64,000 bases of DNA from Clonostachys chloroleuca (GCA_037952775.1 JBANAY010000003.1:25482001-25546000); one strand, 5' to 3'; positions 45,075 through 57,256 are shown, numbered from the stretch's first letter. Notes: a model not told the origin generated them from the letters alone. Made by a program: numbers and translations.

Positions 45075-46780
45075 TGGCGCCAACTTGGGCGCCCCATGGA
45101 GGCAATGAGATGTGGTTTGGGAAAACAGCCGGGTCATTAGGTTGGACTTTAACTTCTTCTGAGATCTAAGATGGGAGATCTAGTATGTTCGATTCCTTTT
45201 AAGCTTTAGCAAGTTTGTATGTTAGCCATTCCCTTCATTTAATTTATCGAATTTGACGCCGTTGTCAATATGACTACCCTCGTCTATGATGAGTCTAGTC
45301 CCGACAACATTTAATAATACATTTGAATCTTTTTGAATCCTTGATTTCAGCTACAAACGACAGTCTTAATGTTTACCGGTCCAATTCATGGCATCGCCGT
45401 CTTCCCGGTCCTCTTGAACAAGGTGCTCTCGTCAGGTCGGCGTCACTCCCCGAAACCTTGGGACCTGCCCGTCACCCCAACGCCATCAAAGCAACCACTC
45501 ACTGCAAACACGAACCATCCCACGGACGGAGCGGGACAAGACCCTTGGAGCAAGTCCCTAGGGTATGATTCAGCCCAGTTCATCCCAATTCTCAGCACGG
45601 GATAGCTTGACAGCTCGCGTGGGGAGTTGCGGGGATGTGCCATATTGGGGGCCGCAACCAACCAATACCAGCGCCTTCGCAACAGTCTTTAATGCGCGCG
45701 AACGGGTTCGCCATTCTCTCAGCCAGCCTTCAACAGACGGGCCCAAGACCAATCCGGGATAATTCGCCGTGCCTAAGGCGGCTCTTGAAATGCTGAGGTT
45801 GCAGTTGTCTCTAGCTTAAGTTGAGAGAACAACCCGCATGTCGGGTCAGCTACCCCCGGCGTCGAAGATGGTGTGCTAATGGCAGTCTGGGGCCTTGGCC
45901 AAAAAGACCAAGATTCCCATCATTGGGAAAAAGGCCCTTCCTGGACACGTGGAAATGGGGAGACTGAGGTCTCAGCGTGCTGTGATGCGGTGACTTTGGG
46001 ATGGAGCGGACACCTTGACGGAGGGTATAATGATGCAATTATTTCTCCTTGGATAGGAAGGAGGCATGACGACAATGCTTTCTTTTTGGTTTCATTCCTC
46101 GATTTCTCAATGGTTCTTTGGGGAGCGTGATGTTTTGTGACGTGGGTCGAAGTGAATTGAGGGGCATCCAGTCATTTCTGATTTCTCATTCACGATACAA
46201 GGTTTGCCCAACACAGGATGCCAAAGAGGATTCTAAAGCCTCATATTTCTCTTTTTCTTTTCTTGTGGCTTTTGAGAAAAGGCCAGGAGAGCAGTTCATA
46301 GTGGAATACCATCCTGAACAGCGAGGCATTGCCAACTTACCCTCAGTCAACACCTACCCTGAACCCACCCTTCATGTGCCGTGACGTAGTATCCCACACC
46401 ATCTTTTGATTGTTCTCTAGATGAAATGTTCTGAACAGGCGGGGATTGAAAGGGGTATTGTAGAGGGCAAGCGATCCTCTTTTTCTGTCATATTTGTTAA
46501 ATGAGGTGTCTTACTTGCAGCTTTCATGAGGTGGGTTACGTGCTAATTTGCCATCATCATATCTCGGCAAAGACCAAAGCTGGAACATCGTGTAAGGAGG
46601 CCTTCTTGTATCAAGGGTTCCATCCCATTGGCCCTTGTCCCGGGATATAACTGTGACACGTTCATAGGCTAACCAGCGATTTTTCGATCAAGGGCCTTCA
46701 TGATCAGCCGCCCAGACCCATGTAGGAATGTGCTTGTATTATTGCAATTATCTGTACAAATATGGTCATACTTTTTCACA
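45075..46780. other. Intergenic region, 1.7 kb
   Basis: I see no supported gene or element. The right end is the 3' flank of icp55. Confidence 0.45.
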
Positions 46781-48334
46781 TTAACGGAGTGCCTCGATGT
46801 CAGTGACTTCCTTCACAGCTTCCGTTGAAAGAATGTAGGGCGAGTCTTCATCGACGCAGACGCTATCTTCGATTCTCACGCCCATACCACGGAAGTGCTT
46901 GGGCCATCGATCATCATTAGGCACATATACACCGGGCTCTATGGTCACACAGTGGCCCGGCTTCAATACCTCTCTACGGCTGTAGCCTGGGCAATCGTGT
47001 ACATCAAGGCCAATGTAGTGTCCGACGTGATGGGGGAACAACTGGCCAATGTTGCGCATGTTCACGTCAAAACCAATTTGTTGAAGCTGATCTACCAGTC
47101 CGCGGGTGGTCACGCCATGAATGTCCTCGAGAGACAGATTGGCAGACGCGCGGCAAAGAGACACGCTCGAACGTTGTACCCTGAGAACTGCTTCGTACAA
47201 ATCACGCTGGGCGGCGGTGAACTTGCCATTCACGGGCCATGTTCGCGAAATGTCGGTGATGTAGGTGCCATACTCCCCTCCGGCATCAATCAGGATGAAC
47301 TCGCCGTCCTTGAAAGTGCTATTGTTCACCGTGTAGTGGATGCAATTAGCACGCTCGCCTCCAGCGATGACTGGGATATATGCCGGCCCATCGCATCCGT
47401 TGATGGTGAATTGATAGTCTAGGAAGGCATGTAGGTCTTTCTCCTTTGTCCACGCCCGCCTCATGGCATCGGTAATCGCCCGCCCAGATATCTGCCCAGC
47501 CTTTCGCATGTTCGCAACCTCGGCAGGGCTTTTTATTACGCGGAGCTTGTTCATGACAGGATAGAGCGGGGTTTTTGTAGGTCCAGAGTCTCGCGCCGCG
47601 AAGTATCGGTAGAGAAAATTGCCCGCCGAGCCCTTGGTAGGCTGAACATCCGCGTAGACCAGCTTTGCGGACTTCAGGTATTTTGACAGTGCCGATTCAG
47701 CATTTCCAATTGGATATGCCTCATCGGCATTGAACACATCCTCCGCGGCCTGGACGCCATTTCTGTATCCTGACCATTGCTCGTCCCGGGGATCTTTGGG
47801 GTTTACGAACATTCGAAAAGTGTAGTCGCCCAGGTTAGGGCCTGTTTTCTCGATGACGGCCACGGCATCGCCCTCGTTCCATCCAGTTAACCAGAGAAAG
47901 TTCGACTCCTGACGGTAGGGGTGGAAAACTGCGCCGGACTTGTATTGGAGGGAGGCGGCGTGGAGGATGGCGATGCCGCCGTCAGCCATCGAATACGCAA
48001 GGGCGGCTCGGCGGTCGGCATATTCTTGCGCAGTGATTCCTGGCGTTACTAATTTCCGATTGCATTGTTAGGGTCGTTATGGTATAGGTTAGATGTAGAG
48101 GAGAAGGGTGAACTTGCACTCGCCGGGATTGAGGATATGGGGATGTGTTTCGTACACAGGTTGCCCGAATTGGAGATCAGCGGCAGAGACGTATGTAGTG
48201 GCATAGCCTCTCCGGGACTGCCGTCGCGAGCGCAAACCAGCTGTCAATGCGCGGGCATTGGCATTGGCGAGGCAGCGAGTTGTGGCATGGTGTTTTCGGC
48301 ACAAGGTCCGGAATGGTGGCAGAGGTACCTTCAT
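46781..48334 (-). CDS. icp55: Mitochondrial Xaa-Pro aminopeptidase Icp55 (M24B)
   Basis: Exon 1 (48334-48118) and exon 2 (48048-46781) join to 494 residues. The only junction that keeps phase uses a GC-AG intron (donor GCAAGT at 48117, 48117-48049). It gives GE-LTPGITAQEYADRR, the conserved start of the mature enzyme. The N-terminus is rich in Arg and Ala without acidic residues, a mitochondrial targeting sequence. Metal ligands of the pita-bread fold are seen in order: DAGGEYGTYITDISRTWP (two Asp), HHVGHYIGLDVHD (His), TIEPGVYVP (Glu) and VRIEDSV (Glu). Icp55 removes one residue after MPP cleavage of imported proteins, stabilising them under the N-end rule. It is on the opposite strand to dbf4, 0.9 kb from its start. 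Confidence 0.94.
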
Positions 48335-49240
48335 TTTATCCTCATTTCATGGCGGCAGAGAATTTTTGGAAAAAAGATAAAAGTCAAGACAGCGCTACGG
48401 CAGCCATGGTTGGTCAGCACGCGCGACAGGGAGCCTCCAGTTATAATCCGTCGCTCAGGTACGGAGTACAGGGAGTGTCTCACCCACGCGCTCACAGCGT
48501 GCATTGAGAGAATTGCCATCATCTAACGCCAGGCAAGCATCCGCTGGAAGAATGCGCAATTATGTTCTGCAGGTCTGCTGGCCAATTAAGAATGCAGCAA
48601 AAAAGATCATCGTCATGCCAGTAGTGGATGCAGCATTAGAGGCTGCGGATAAGCGATTGACGTAGGCGTGCTGTCTATAGGGTAGGGGTGTTGGTGTGGC
48701 GCCAGTGACGCTGGTCTCCTCCTGGGAGCTCTGCTGGTTAGCGCTCTAGGTGCTGTTTCCCGGGCGCTACAGCGCGGGCTGCCCAGCGGATGGCGGGGCA
48801 ATGGTGAGCCGTTGCTGGTGAGGCGGCATGGCCCGTGCGTTGTTTTTGACGGGGGTGCCCAGACAGGATTAGCGCTGTTGTGCCAAGCGCGATGGCTCCA
48901 CCGTCAACACACTCTGTTCTCCAAGGCATAGCAAAGGCTCCTGCATTGTTTCTTCCCACAGCCAGACCTCAGCCATCTCCTCAGCAAAACACCCTCTTGT
49001 GTTCTGCTCGAGTTTGTCCTTTTTCTTATCCTCGAGGCCCATTCCTGCTCCTCAATGTCGCCTTAGAATCGTTTGCTGTCTCGTCGTCAGCCTGGGAGTT
49101 TCGTGTCCTTCACGTGTCGCCGTCCACGTCGCGTGCTTGTTCACGGTTCGCCCAACCCCAGCCCCTCCACTTTTGCTCGAATTCTCTTGCCCACGCTCTG
49201 GCCTCGACCTCCGGAGCAAGCAAGCTAGAAGAGTGGATTT
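48335..49240. promoter_or_regulatory. Divergent promoter region icp55/dbf4
   Basis: This 0.9-kb gap has no supported gene. Its right half is C/T-rich and probably forms the long leader of dbf4. Confidence 0.5.
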
Positions 49241-51331
49241 ATGGCAACCGTATCTCTATCCCCAACTCCAGCTCCCGTCGCGGTCATGTCCTCACGACGT
49301 GGCCCTTTGACGAGCATCCCTCATGCCGCTAATTCGCCCATGAGAGGAGCTGCGGCTGCTATCGCCGCCTACTCAAAACAGAAACGCTCCCATGCCAACC
49401 TTCAGCGCGAGGAAGCTTACGGACAGCCACCACCAAACAAGAAGCAGGTCCTCGAGAATGGTACACACCGTGCAGTCCGGTCGCCTTCGAAGCTGCCTCG
49501 TTCACAAACTACAACACTCCCTCAGCGAGGGTTATCGAGCACAACCACGATCCGCGGAACAACTCGAGAACGAGGAAGGGTGTCCACGGTATCCAGGGTC
49601 GTGGAAAATGACGCCAATGACCAAAAGGAGGTCTGGAAGAAGCATTACAGGGCTAAATTTCCCAAGATGGTCTTCTACTTCGAGAGCGTGCCAGATGATA
49701 TTCGTGCCAAGCTGACGAAAAAGGTCACATATCTCGGTGCTGTAAGTCTTTCATGATCCTGTGCTGTCTTGTTCCAGAGTTTGATGTGCTGACCAATTCG
49801 ATCTAGCGCCAAGAGCCTTTCTTCTCCATCGACGTTACTCATGTTATCACAACACGGACCATCCCGAGCGAACGATCTGAGGCACTGGCGGCCGAAGAAC
49901 CTGAACAGGAGGAACGTGAACCAGAGGAACAACCTCAAACCATCAACCCTTCTTTGCTAGACCGTAACACTGCTGCGCGACGGAAGCTTCTGTTCGAGTT
50001 CCGCAATGTTCCCTCGAGATCCCAGCAAGTCAATGACCCAACAAAGCCAGGCAAGGGTGCTAGGAACAACGATGTCCTGCACAAGGCACGGGAGATGGGC
50101 AAGAAGATCTGGTCGCTGGACAAGTTTCAAACCATGGTCACTGTCTTGTTGGAGTCGGATTCGCAGCAAGCCGTACAGGGCACCCGAGGAATTAGCTCGC
50201 GCAGTGCTCAACATACTCTGAAGGGCTCACACGAACCCAGTCTTCTTCAGCTCCTTCACAACGAGAGGATCCATGGACCCTCCGATCGCGACCCCAGCGC
50301 ATCTAACCGCGAGTTATCCCACTTCAAAGGGCCTTATATCTATGTGTGGGATATGGATGAGAAACACAAGCCTATCATGGTTCGCGAGTATGCGAAGGTG
50401 GCGAACAAGTCGGATGGCGACTGGCCCCAGTTCCGCAGTGTGGGCAATGGCCGATGTCCCTTTGTGGAGGATGTTGATATTCCTGAGAGGGAGAACCGTC
50501 GACAGCGCGAACAGCAAGTGAAGGCCCGCCCAGTCAAACGAGAGGAAGCTTCGGCAATCCCTAAGCCTGTGGATGTTTCTGTGACAAAGCAAGTGACGGG
50601 CAAGAGGACATTGGCCGAGATGGAAGATGGCCACAACAGAGCACACTCTGTTACCGAGGTGTTCAATCCTGCCAAGGCATCGCTGTCCAAGCAAGCCACA
50701 CAAAACGCGTTTACCAGCCGAGCCGAAGGTGGTCGAGTTTTCCATGGTGAGCCAGTTGCTTCTGGACTTCAAGCCGCTAGCATTACATCGGCTGTGCGAT
50801 CACAGATGATCTCATCCACATCGGGACTTTCTGGTGTGAAGGCTGGAACGAGCAAGGAAATTCACGGCCTCCAGCGCAAGGTCCTGCAAAAGACAGCACC
50901 AACATCACACGCCAGTTCGCGTCTCGCAGAGCAACAATCTGTGGAGGCAGCAACCTCGAGCCGATCTGTTACTCTCACTCGCCAGACGTCTAAAACGACC
51001 CTCGGCCAGGATGAAGATGTTGCGAAGACCGCAGAGAGCAAGGAACGGAAATCTCAGTCACAACCTCTTAAGAGCAAGAAGGACTTGAAGCCTGGCTACT
51101 GCGAGAACTGCCAAGACAAGTTTCGCGATTTTGATGAGGTGAGTTGTATTATTTTAATGTTACAGTCGGAAGAACAAGACGCTAACAGCACAATAGCACA
51201 TTCTCTCTCGCAAGCATCGCAAATTTGCCGAAAATGATGATAACTGGAGTGAGCTAGACTCACTCCTCACGCAACTCAAGCGTGTGAGCAAAGCCGTCGC
51301 TATCCAAGACGATGATGACTGGCACTACTAG
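49241..51331 (+). CDS. dbf4: Dbf4/NimO-type regulatory subunit of the Cdc7 kinase
   Basis: Exons 49241-49741, 49807-51138 and 51197-51331 join to 655 residues. A motif-N/BRCT-like region (KMVFYFESVPDDIRAKL, FFSIDVTHVITT) binds replication or checkpoint partners. Motif M follows in PYIYVWDMDEKHKPIMVREY and contacts the kinase. The C-terminal motif is the Dbf4 zinc finger CENCQDKF with HILSRKHRKF, split by the last intron. The middle is disordered and rich in Ser, Thr and Lys, suited to cell-cycle phosphorylation. The Dbf4-Cdc7 complex phosphorylates the MCM helicase to fire replication origins. A second in-frame ATG at 49286 (MSSRRGPL) is an alternative start. Length and motif order fit the family. 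Confidence 0.93.
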
Positions 51332-52965
51332 AGACAGCACAGCATCTCCCAATACCCATTGAGAAACGGATTCTATCCCCTCTCGAGTAACGATTGAATG
51401 GCTTTACTTGCATCACGATCCTCGACCTTGAACAACATTGCTCCCCCTCATTAACTGCCTCGACGAGATTTCTTATGAATATGATTATATATTGAGAGAG
51501 TGCGTCGAGTTGCCAGATGATTAATTTTTATTGTGGGTTACTGGCCTCGACGCAACACACCTCTGGCCCGGATCAAGTCGATTCACCTACCTACTTTTCT
51601 TCGATTCATCTTCTTTTCGCTCGCACATGATCTGCATGCGACGGCATCTAGCGGCATGGTTTGGCATTTTTCTTTTTTGGCTGCATATTATCCATAAAGG
51701 CGTTTCTACTGGCCTCTGCCTTTTTTTTATTTTACTTAAACTTATACACACAACTCGAGGACGGTTCGGGCGGGTTTGTTTAGGGAAGGGGGAGTCTTGA
51801 TGGAACAAAGACATCACCATTGAGATTTTGGCCATGGGGGCATTAACTACATTTCATGGGCCGAGGGGTTTTCGGGTGCGTGGGAAACAGGAAAAACAGA
51901 ATCCAGGAAGCGGATGGGATTCAATATCCGCGACACAACTGTACATACATGAAACCTAATTAGATTGTGTATGTGTAGTCAGCATGTCTCAATAAGAAGA
52001 AGAAATAAGCAAACACCAACGCAGTTTCACCGTGAATGGCTGAGGCCAGACAAGTTAGTCAGAGCTGTGGGACTTTGTGATACACCTGCGGGGTGAGATA
52101 CGCACTCCGGCCACGGTCTCGACGGCGGCGCAGTCAGCGACAAGCACACCACTCTCTTCCAGAGAACGAATTGCGGGCAGTGGTCGGCTGTCTCGTATTG
52201 ATATCTGCATCCGCGTGATGCCCGCAGGTTGCGTGTGGTGGTGAGCTGGCCGAGTATTATGAACCGGTGGGATCTGGCATCCACACCATCAGCTCGCCCG
52301 GCCATTCCGGCTGCCGCCGCGAGATCCGAAATCTGGGTTTTGCTGGAGTCCCCTGAAATTAGTCTGCCCACCGGCTGTGCTGATACAGTAGCTTCCTTCT
52401 CGGAAGGTTTAAGTTAATTGCTCGGCCCAGCAAACCGGCTATGCTTCCACTAAGCCACGGATCTTCCAGATGGGTTAATAACCGTTGGATAGCTGACCTG
52501 GGTGGCTGGCTGAGACAGGCAACGGGGCTTTCGAAGGTTTCCAGGCGGCTCACAGCCAGAGGATTTGAGATTCGACTCACACCAACGGAGTTTACTGCAC
52601 CCTTCTTGCATTTACGCCGGGAGTGACGTGCATCACCCGACTTTAGACTCCTCTAGATCCTCCGAAAAGAGCTCTCACCGCCTTCCTTGTCACACTAAGC
52701 CAAGGGAGGTGAAACCGCGTCTTATCGATTGTATTCGCCGAATCTTTTCATCTGACCCGAGCCTTGGGACTATATCTTGCCCATCCCCAGAAGGACTGGG
52801 GGAGACAGACACGGCCTTGCTAGATCGAATAGCGTTTCATTGCTGCTTAAAGAGACTACCGCGGATGAGTCTTGTCGAAAGTGCTGTGTCTATCACTTGA
52901 AGCCTCGTCCTGTATCTGAGAAATTTTCCCAGGCAAAACACGGGAACGTGACCCAAGGGAGGAAG
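51332..52965. promoter_or_regulatory. dbf4 3' flank and phenylalanine ammonia-lyase promoter
   Basis: In this 1.6-kb gap the frame of the ammonia-lyase stays open upstream to 52777, but that part lacks an ATG and family resemblance. No other gene is supported. Confidence 0.5.
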
Positions 52966-55170
52966 ATGACTGGTTCAAAGCCCACTGCTCACGCGACGTC
53001 CACGCTCAAGCTCTGGCAGCGCCTCCAGGACTTGAAGATTGGAGGGTCAAATTTGGTGCTCGATGGTGAAAGCCTTGATATATCCTCCATTGTTGCCGTC
53101 GCCCGCCATGGAGTTCTCCCCACCATTAGCAGAGATGAAGAACTTATCCAAAAGCTGGGACATAGTGTTGACGCCTTGAAATTGTACCTGGAAAAAGACA
53201 CAGTCGTGTATGGTGTCAACACAGGCTTCGGAGGCAGTGCAGATGCCAGGACGAACGACTTGATTGACCTTCAGATTGGTCTTCTGCAGCACACACAGAG
53301 TGCCATCATCACTTCCTTGGATAAAGATCCCCAGAGCAACTCGGAGAGAGAGCCTGGCCATGTGATGCCCCCTGAATGGGTCCGTGGTGCAATGGTCGCC
53401 CGGGTGAACCAGAATCTCAGAGGTCACTCTGCTCTGCGGCTGGAGGTGCTGGAGAGCCTCCTTGCCATGGTCAAGAAGGACATCGTGCCTATGGTGCCCC
53501 TCAGAGGGACTATTTCTGCCTCAGGCGACCTGATGCCAATGTCATACATTGCGGGTGCCTTGACGGGGAATCCGGATGTATTTGTCCAGGTTGGCAAAGG
53601 GAGGGACTGCAAGGTCGTCCCAGCCCCTGAGGCGTTGAAGAGCAGTGGTCTCTCGCCGTCTGGTCTAGGACCAAAAGAAGGTCTCGGTCTCATCAATGGG
53701 ACGGCTCCATCCGTGTCAGTTGGCAGTCTTGTGCTATACGATGCACAGCAGCTTGCCTACCTCGCACAACTCCTCACCGCGTTTGCCTCCGAATCTATGG
53801 CAGGCAATGTTGAGTGGGCGCAGCCGTTCATCCATGCGGTGCGGCCCCACGCGGGACAGGTTGAGGCCGCAAGCAACATCCGGCGAGCGCTCCGCGGGTC
53901 GCAGTTTGTAGTTGGACTCGACTCACGGCGACGCAAAGGAGAAGGACTTTGGCAGGACCGATACTCGACGAGAACGGCCCCGCAGTGGATCGGTCCGTAT
54001 CTAGAGGATCTGGTCCTCGCCCAACGACAACTTGAGGTGGAGCTCAATTCCACCTCTGACAACCCCCTGGTGGATGCTTCAGTGGCGGCGGATGGAACTG
54101 TGGTAGGCGATGTCTACTCCGGAGGCAACTTCCAGGCCGTTGCGGTCACCTCGGCGATGGACAAGACTAGGCTGGCTCTGCAGATGATCGGTCGGATGCT
54201 CTTCTCCCAAGTCACCGAGATGATCCATCCTTCTACGAATAACTTCTTGGAAGCAAACCTGAACGCCTCTGACAAGGAAAACTTCACTATGAAGGGAATC
54301 GACGTCAACATGGCGGCGTACATGTCTGAATTGGCCGCACTGGCCCACCCGGTTTCGACCCATGTCATGTCTGCTGAAATGCATAACCAAGGCATCAATT
54401 CTCTAGCCCTTTTGTCTGCTAGACGAACCATGGAAGCGGTCGATATAGTCAAACACATGTCCGCGTGTCATTTGTATGTGTGCTGCCAGGCTGTAGATCT
54501 GCGGGCGACCCAAGTTTTGTTCCTTCAGACTTTGAAGGAGAAGACGCTCCTTGACGAGACCAAAGCTGGGGCCTTCCACCCGCTGGGGCTATCGGCCGCA
54601 AACGTTCAACGGCTTGCTGAAAAGACCTATCCAGTTGTTGAGGAGGCATGGAAAAACGCGAATCTGGGCTCCTGGAAAGAGCGAATCCCATTCCTTGAAA
54701 AGGCCGTGATGGCGCCCGTCGTCGAGTTCTTGGGTGATCTGGACGTGGATGTCTCCGTGTCTCGAGTCTCGGCTTTCCGATCCCACTTTGTAGGTGTTAT
54801 CGCTGCGACTGCGTCCTCCATATACTATCCCAACTTGGCCACGAAACCATCGATGGTGGCAACACAGTTGGGCGATGGAACTGCTCCGCTCTACACGTGG
54901 ATTCGTTCCAGCCTCCAAGTACCCATCCACTGTGGCATCGACGATGATCCCCTTTATGCTGCAACGAACGGCCTGCCTACTGAAGGAAAGAAGACCATCG
55001 GGAGCTGGGTCAGCATTGTGTACGAGAGTCTGTCAAGGGGCGAGATAGCAGATTTGGCGATGGCAACACTGGGAGGCCTGACCAAGGCGCCGAGAACGGC
55101 GCAGGAGTTTGTGCGGCTGTGCCAGGAGCTAAATGGCCTTCATGTAAACGGTACCGTCAATGGGAACTAG
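52966..55170 (+). CDS. pal: Phenylalanine ammonia-lyase (aromatic amino acid lyase family)
   Basis: A 734-residue intronless protein. The MIO cofactor forms from Ala185-Ser186-Gly187 in GTISASGDLMPMSY. The catalytic tyrosine loop is TVVYGVNTGFGGSADART, and NDTSDNP-type substrate contacts appear as NSTSDNPLVD. The fungal lid and long C-terminal helical region are present. The family removes ammonia from L-phenylalanine (and often tyrosine) to give trans-cinnamate. In fungi this serves aromatic amino acid breakdown or supplies cinnamate-derived metabolites. The substrate-selectivity pair reads His-Thr in LLQHTQSAI; in the fungal enzymes I recall it is His-Gln, so substrate preference is open. 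I chose ATG 52966; it follows a leader of over 100 bp and gives the usual N-terminus. Confidence 0.93.
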   Translation: MTGSKPTAHATSTLKLWQRLQDLKIGGSNLVLDGESLDISSIVAVARHGVLPTISRDEELIQKLGHSVDALKLYLEKDTVVYGVNTGFGGSADARTNDLIDLQIGLLQHTQSAIITSLDKDPQSNSEREPGHVMPPEWVRGAMVARVNQNLRGHSALRLEVLESLLAMVKKDIVPMVPLRGTISASGDLMPMSYIAGALTGNPDVFVQVGKGRDCKVVPAPEALKSSGLSPSGLGPKEGLGLINGTAPSVSVGSLVLYDAQQLAYLAQLLTAFASESMAGNVEWAQPFIHAVRPHAGQVEAASNIRRALRGSQFVVGLDSRRRKGEGLWQDRYSTRTAPQWIGPYLEDLVLAQRQLEVELNSTSDNPLVDASVAADGTVVGDVYSGGNFQAVAVTSAMDKTRLALQMIGRMLFSQVTEMIHPSTNNFLEANLNASDKENFTMKGIDVNMAAYMSELAALAHPVSTHVMSAEMHNQGINSLALLSARRTMEAVDIVKHMSACHLYVCCQAVDLRATQVLFLQTLKEKTLLDETKAGAFHPLGLSAANVQRLAEKTYPVVEEAWKNANLGSWKERIPFLEKAVMAPVVEFLGDLDVDVSVSRVSAFRSHFVGVIAATASSIYYPNLATKPSMVATQLGDGTAPLYTWIRSSLQVPIHCGIDDDPLYAATNGLPTEGKKTIGSWVSIVYESLSRGEIADLAMATLGGLTKAPRTAQEFVRLCQELNGLHVNGTVNGN

Positions 55171-55549
55171 AGGTAGATGATCATCTCAGAAGGGTATGGA
55201 ATTAGGTGGTGATAGTTGTAGCGTTAATAAAGTAACTCCCATGTCTCTGTGTAAAGTTGTCTCTCCTATCGATATACAGTGTGTGTTGGTGCATAAGGAC
55301 ACTGTGTCACAACGTCAGGTGCGATGGAGCCTGTTAGAAGTGGACTGCATCTTACTTTACGCATCATCAAACAACAACGAAGAGGAAGCAAGCAAGCTTC
55401 TACAGACATACACAAACGCGATAAGCATAGCCTTCTTTGGTTCAGCACCTTTTCACAGCCATGGGTGACCGAACCTCGCCCCCAGCAAGCCCCTTCACCC
55501 CCTGGCAGACGATGACTCTCGTCCAGCCTCACCGGAGGTTCCCCTCACA
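55171..55549. other. Intergenic region and atg12 leader
   Basis: These 379 bp hold the 3' flank of the ammonia-lyase gene and the upstream part of atg12. The ATG at 55461 may be the true atg12 start if one C is missing near 55500 (see atg12). Confidence 0.5.
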
Positions 55550-55951
55550 ATGACCGCCTCTACTCTCCTTGCAGACCTTCCTCGTGATGCCACAGCGGCT
55601 CTAGCAAGCGTAGGAGGATTCCAGAAGGACAAGGTGATTGTGCGGTTCAAGCCCGTGGGATCTGCACCCAGCCTGCAGCAGGACGTGTGCAAGATCACGT
55701 CAACGAGGAAGTTTGAGGAGGTGGTGCGATTTCTCCGGAAAAAGCTGAGATGCAAGGACACTGACAGTGTATTTCTCTACATCAATTCTGCCTTTGCGCC
55801 CAGCTTGGACGAGGTTGTCGGGAATTTGCATCAGGTAAGTCCCGCCGTTTTGTTCCAATGCAGGCTGTGTACTAAGAACGGTTCACAGTGCTTCAAAGAC
55901 GCCCAGGGCCAACTTATTGTCGCCTACTCTATCACGCCAGCGTTTGGTTAA
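55550..55951 (+). CDS. atg12: Ubiquitin-like autophagy protein Atg12
   Basis: Exons 55550-55834 and 55889-55951 give 115 residues from ATG 55550. The ubiquitin-like fold is clear: [49 protein letters not shown] and the C-terminal ITPAFG. The final glycine is joined by Atg7 and Atg10 to a lysine of Atg5, and the conjugate acts in Atg8 lipidation. Fungal Atg12 proteins usually have a longer acidic, Pro/Ser-rich N-terminus. Such a segment ([16 protein letters not shown]) is open just upstream in this frame but has no ATG. The ATG at 55461 reads into it only if one C is added in the C5 run at 55498-55502. So the listed start may be too short because of a sequencing gap. Confidence 0.92.
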   Translation: MTASTLLADLPRDATAALASVGGFQKDKVIVRFKPVGSAPSLQQDVCKITSTRKFEEVVRFLRKKLRCKDTDSVFLYINSAFAPSLDEVVGNLHQVSPAVLFQCRLCTKNGSQCFKDAQGQLIVAYSITPAFG

Positions 55952-56113
55952 AGTCTCTGTTTTATTTACCCACAAAGGCCATTTCGCATGCTATTATTAA
56001 GACTGGGTATTCATAATCAAAGATACGGGATGCGACTCGACGAAATCCCGCTGAATGCAAGAAAAATACAAAATCCAAGTAGTCAACCCTCCCGGGTGCT
56101 GCCCAAGCCTTGC

Positions 56114-57256
56114 CTAGAGATCCTTGACGGCGGCGCGAAACGCCTCGACCTCCTCCTTGGGCGCAGGATATGTGTGTTCCGGGGCGGGATACTGGCCACT
56201 CTTGACCTCATCACGATACGTTTCAATACCCTTAATTGCCTCGCCCCAGACGTTGGCATACTGCTTCACAAACTTGGGGAGGAACCTCCCGGGAGGGAAG
56301 TTGCCTAGCATATCCATCTGCACGAGAACCTGGCCCGAGCAGCCAGCGCCAGCGCCGATGCCTATGGTAGGAATGGAGAGCTTCTCCGTGATCAAAGCGG
56401 CAACATCCTCGGGGACTGCCTCTACGACAACGGCGTAGCAACCAGCCTCCTGGACGGCAAGGGCATCTTCAAGCACGCGCAAGGCGCCCTCCTTGGTCTT
56501 GCCCTGGACACGGAAGCCACCCAGAGCATTCTGGCGCTGTGGTGTCAGTCCAACATGGCCCAAGACAGGGATGCCGGCAGTGGTGATCTTCTTAATTGAT
56601 GGCGCCATCTCCTTGCCGCCTTCTAGCTTGATGCTCTGCACGCGACCTTCCTTGACAAAGCGGATGGCTGTTGAGAGAGCCTGTTCAGGGTTGAGTTCAT
56701 AGCTACCCATAGGCAAGTCGCCAACCTAGCAAACATATTCGTTAAACTCGACTTCTCCATGACACAGATATTGTAGATGTAGAATAACTTACTGTGAAAG
56801 CGGACTTGGTGGCTCGGCTGACTGATCGACAGTGAAGAAGCATCTCCTCAACAAGGACCTCACTTGTATCCTCCATGCCAAGGGCAACCATGGCCAAGCT
56901 GTCACCGACAAGCACCACATCTATGCCAGCATGGTCGGCGACGTGGGCGCTGGGAAGTCGTGCGCGGTGATCATGGTGATGGGCTCCCGCTTACGGTACA
57001 TGGACCGCAGGGTGCTGATGGTGACCTTCTTCCGGCTGGTGGAGGGCGCAGCGCCCATGGGTGAGTGCGAGCTGTAGCGGGTCTGCTGCAGTGCAAGGCT
57101 CTGGTGAGCGAGGGATGGCGCTGCCAGTGCAGGTGATGGCGTGCATGATGTGAGAGTGGGTAGGGCCGCATGTCGTGCAGCGGTTCCTCTGACGGCGAGT
57201 CTGAGGCCGGCACTTACACACGACCTGCTAGCACCGACAGCGAGCAGTCGGGACAT
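56114..57256 (-). CDS. panB: Ketopantoate hydroxymethyltransferase, with a one-base frameshift in exon 1
   Basis: Exon 1 is 57256-56793 and exon 2 is 56725-56114; with one added base they give 358 residues. The enzyme (EC 2.1.2.11) adds a hydroxymethyl group from methylene-tetrahydrofolate to ketoisovalerate, the first step of pantothenate synthesis. Seen: a mitochondrial-type N-terminus rich in Arg, Ser and Ala; ITMITAHDFP; VVLVGDSLAMVALGMEDT; HVGLTPQ; VVEAVPEDVA; and IGIGAGAGCSGQVLV. Exon 1 is 464 nt, one short of a multiple of three. The frame changes right after AHDFP at the G3 run 56952-56954 (C3 on the coding strand); a fourth C restores the family sequence. Since the gene is normally essential without added pantothenate, a sequencing error is much likelier than loss. 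Confidence 0.9.

Noticed and set aside
46895..47422. 175-codon plus-strand frame opposite icp55
   Set aside because: Antisense shadow of the catalytic domain of Icp55.
52777..52965. N-terminal extension of the ammonia-lyase
   Set aside because: The frame is open but has no ATG and no family similarity; ATG 52966 gives the usual start.
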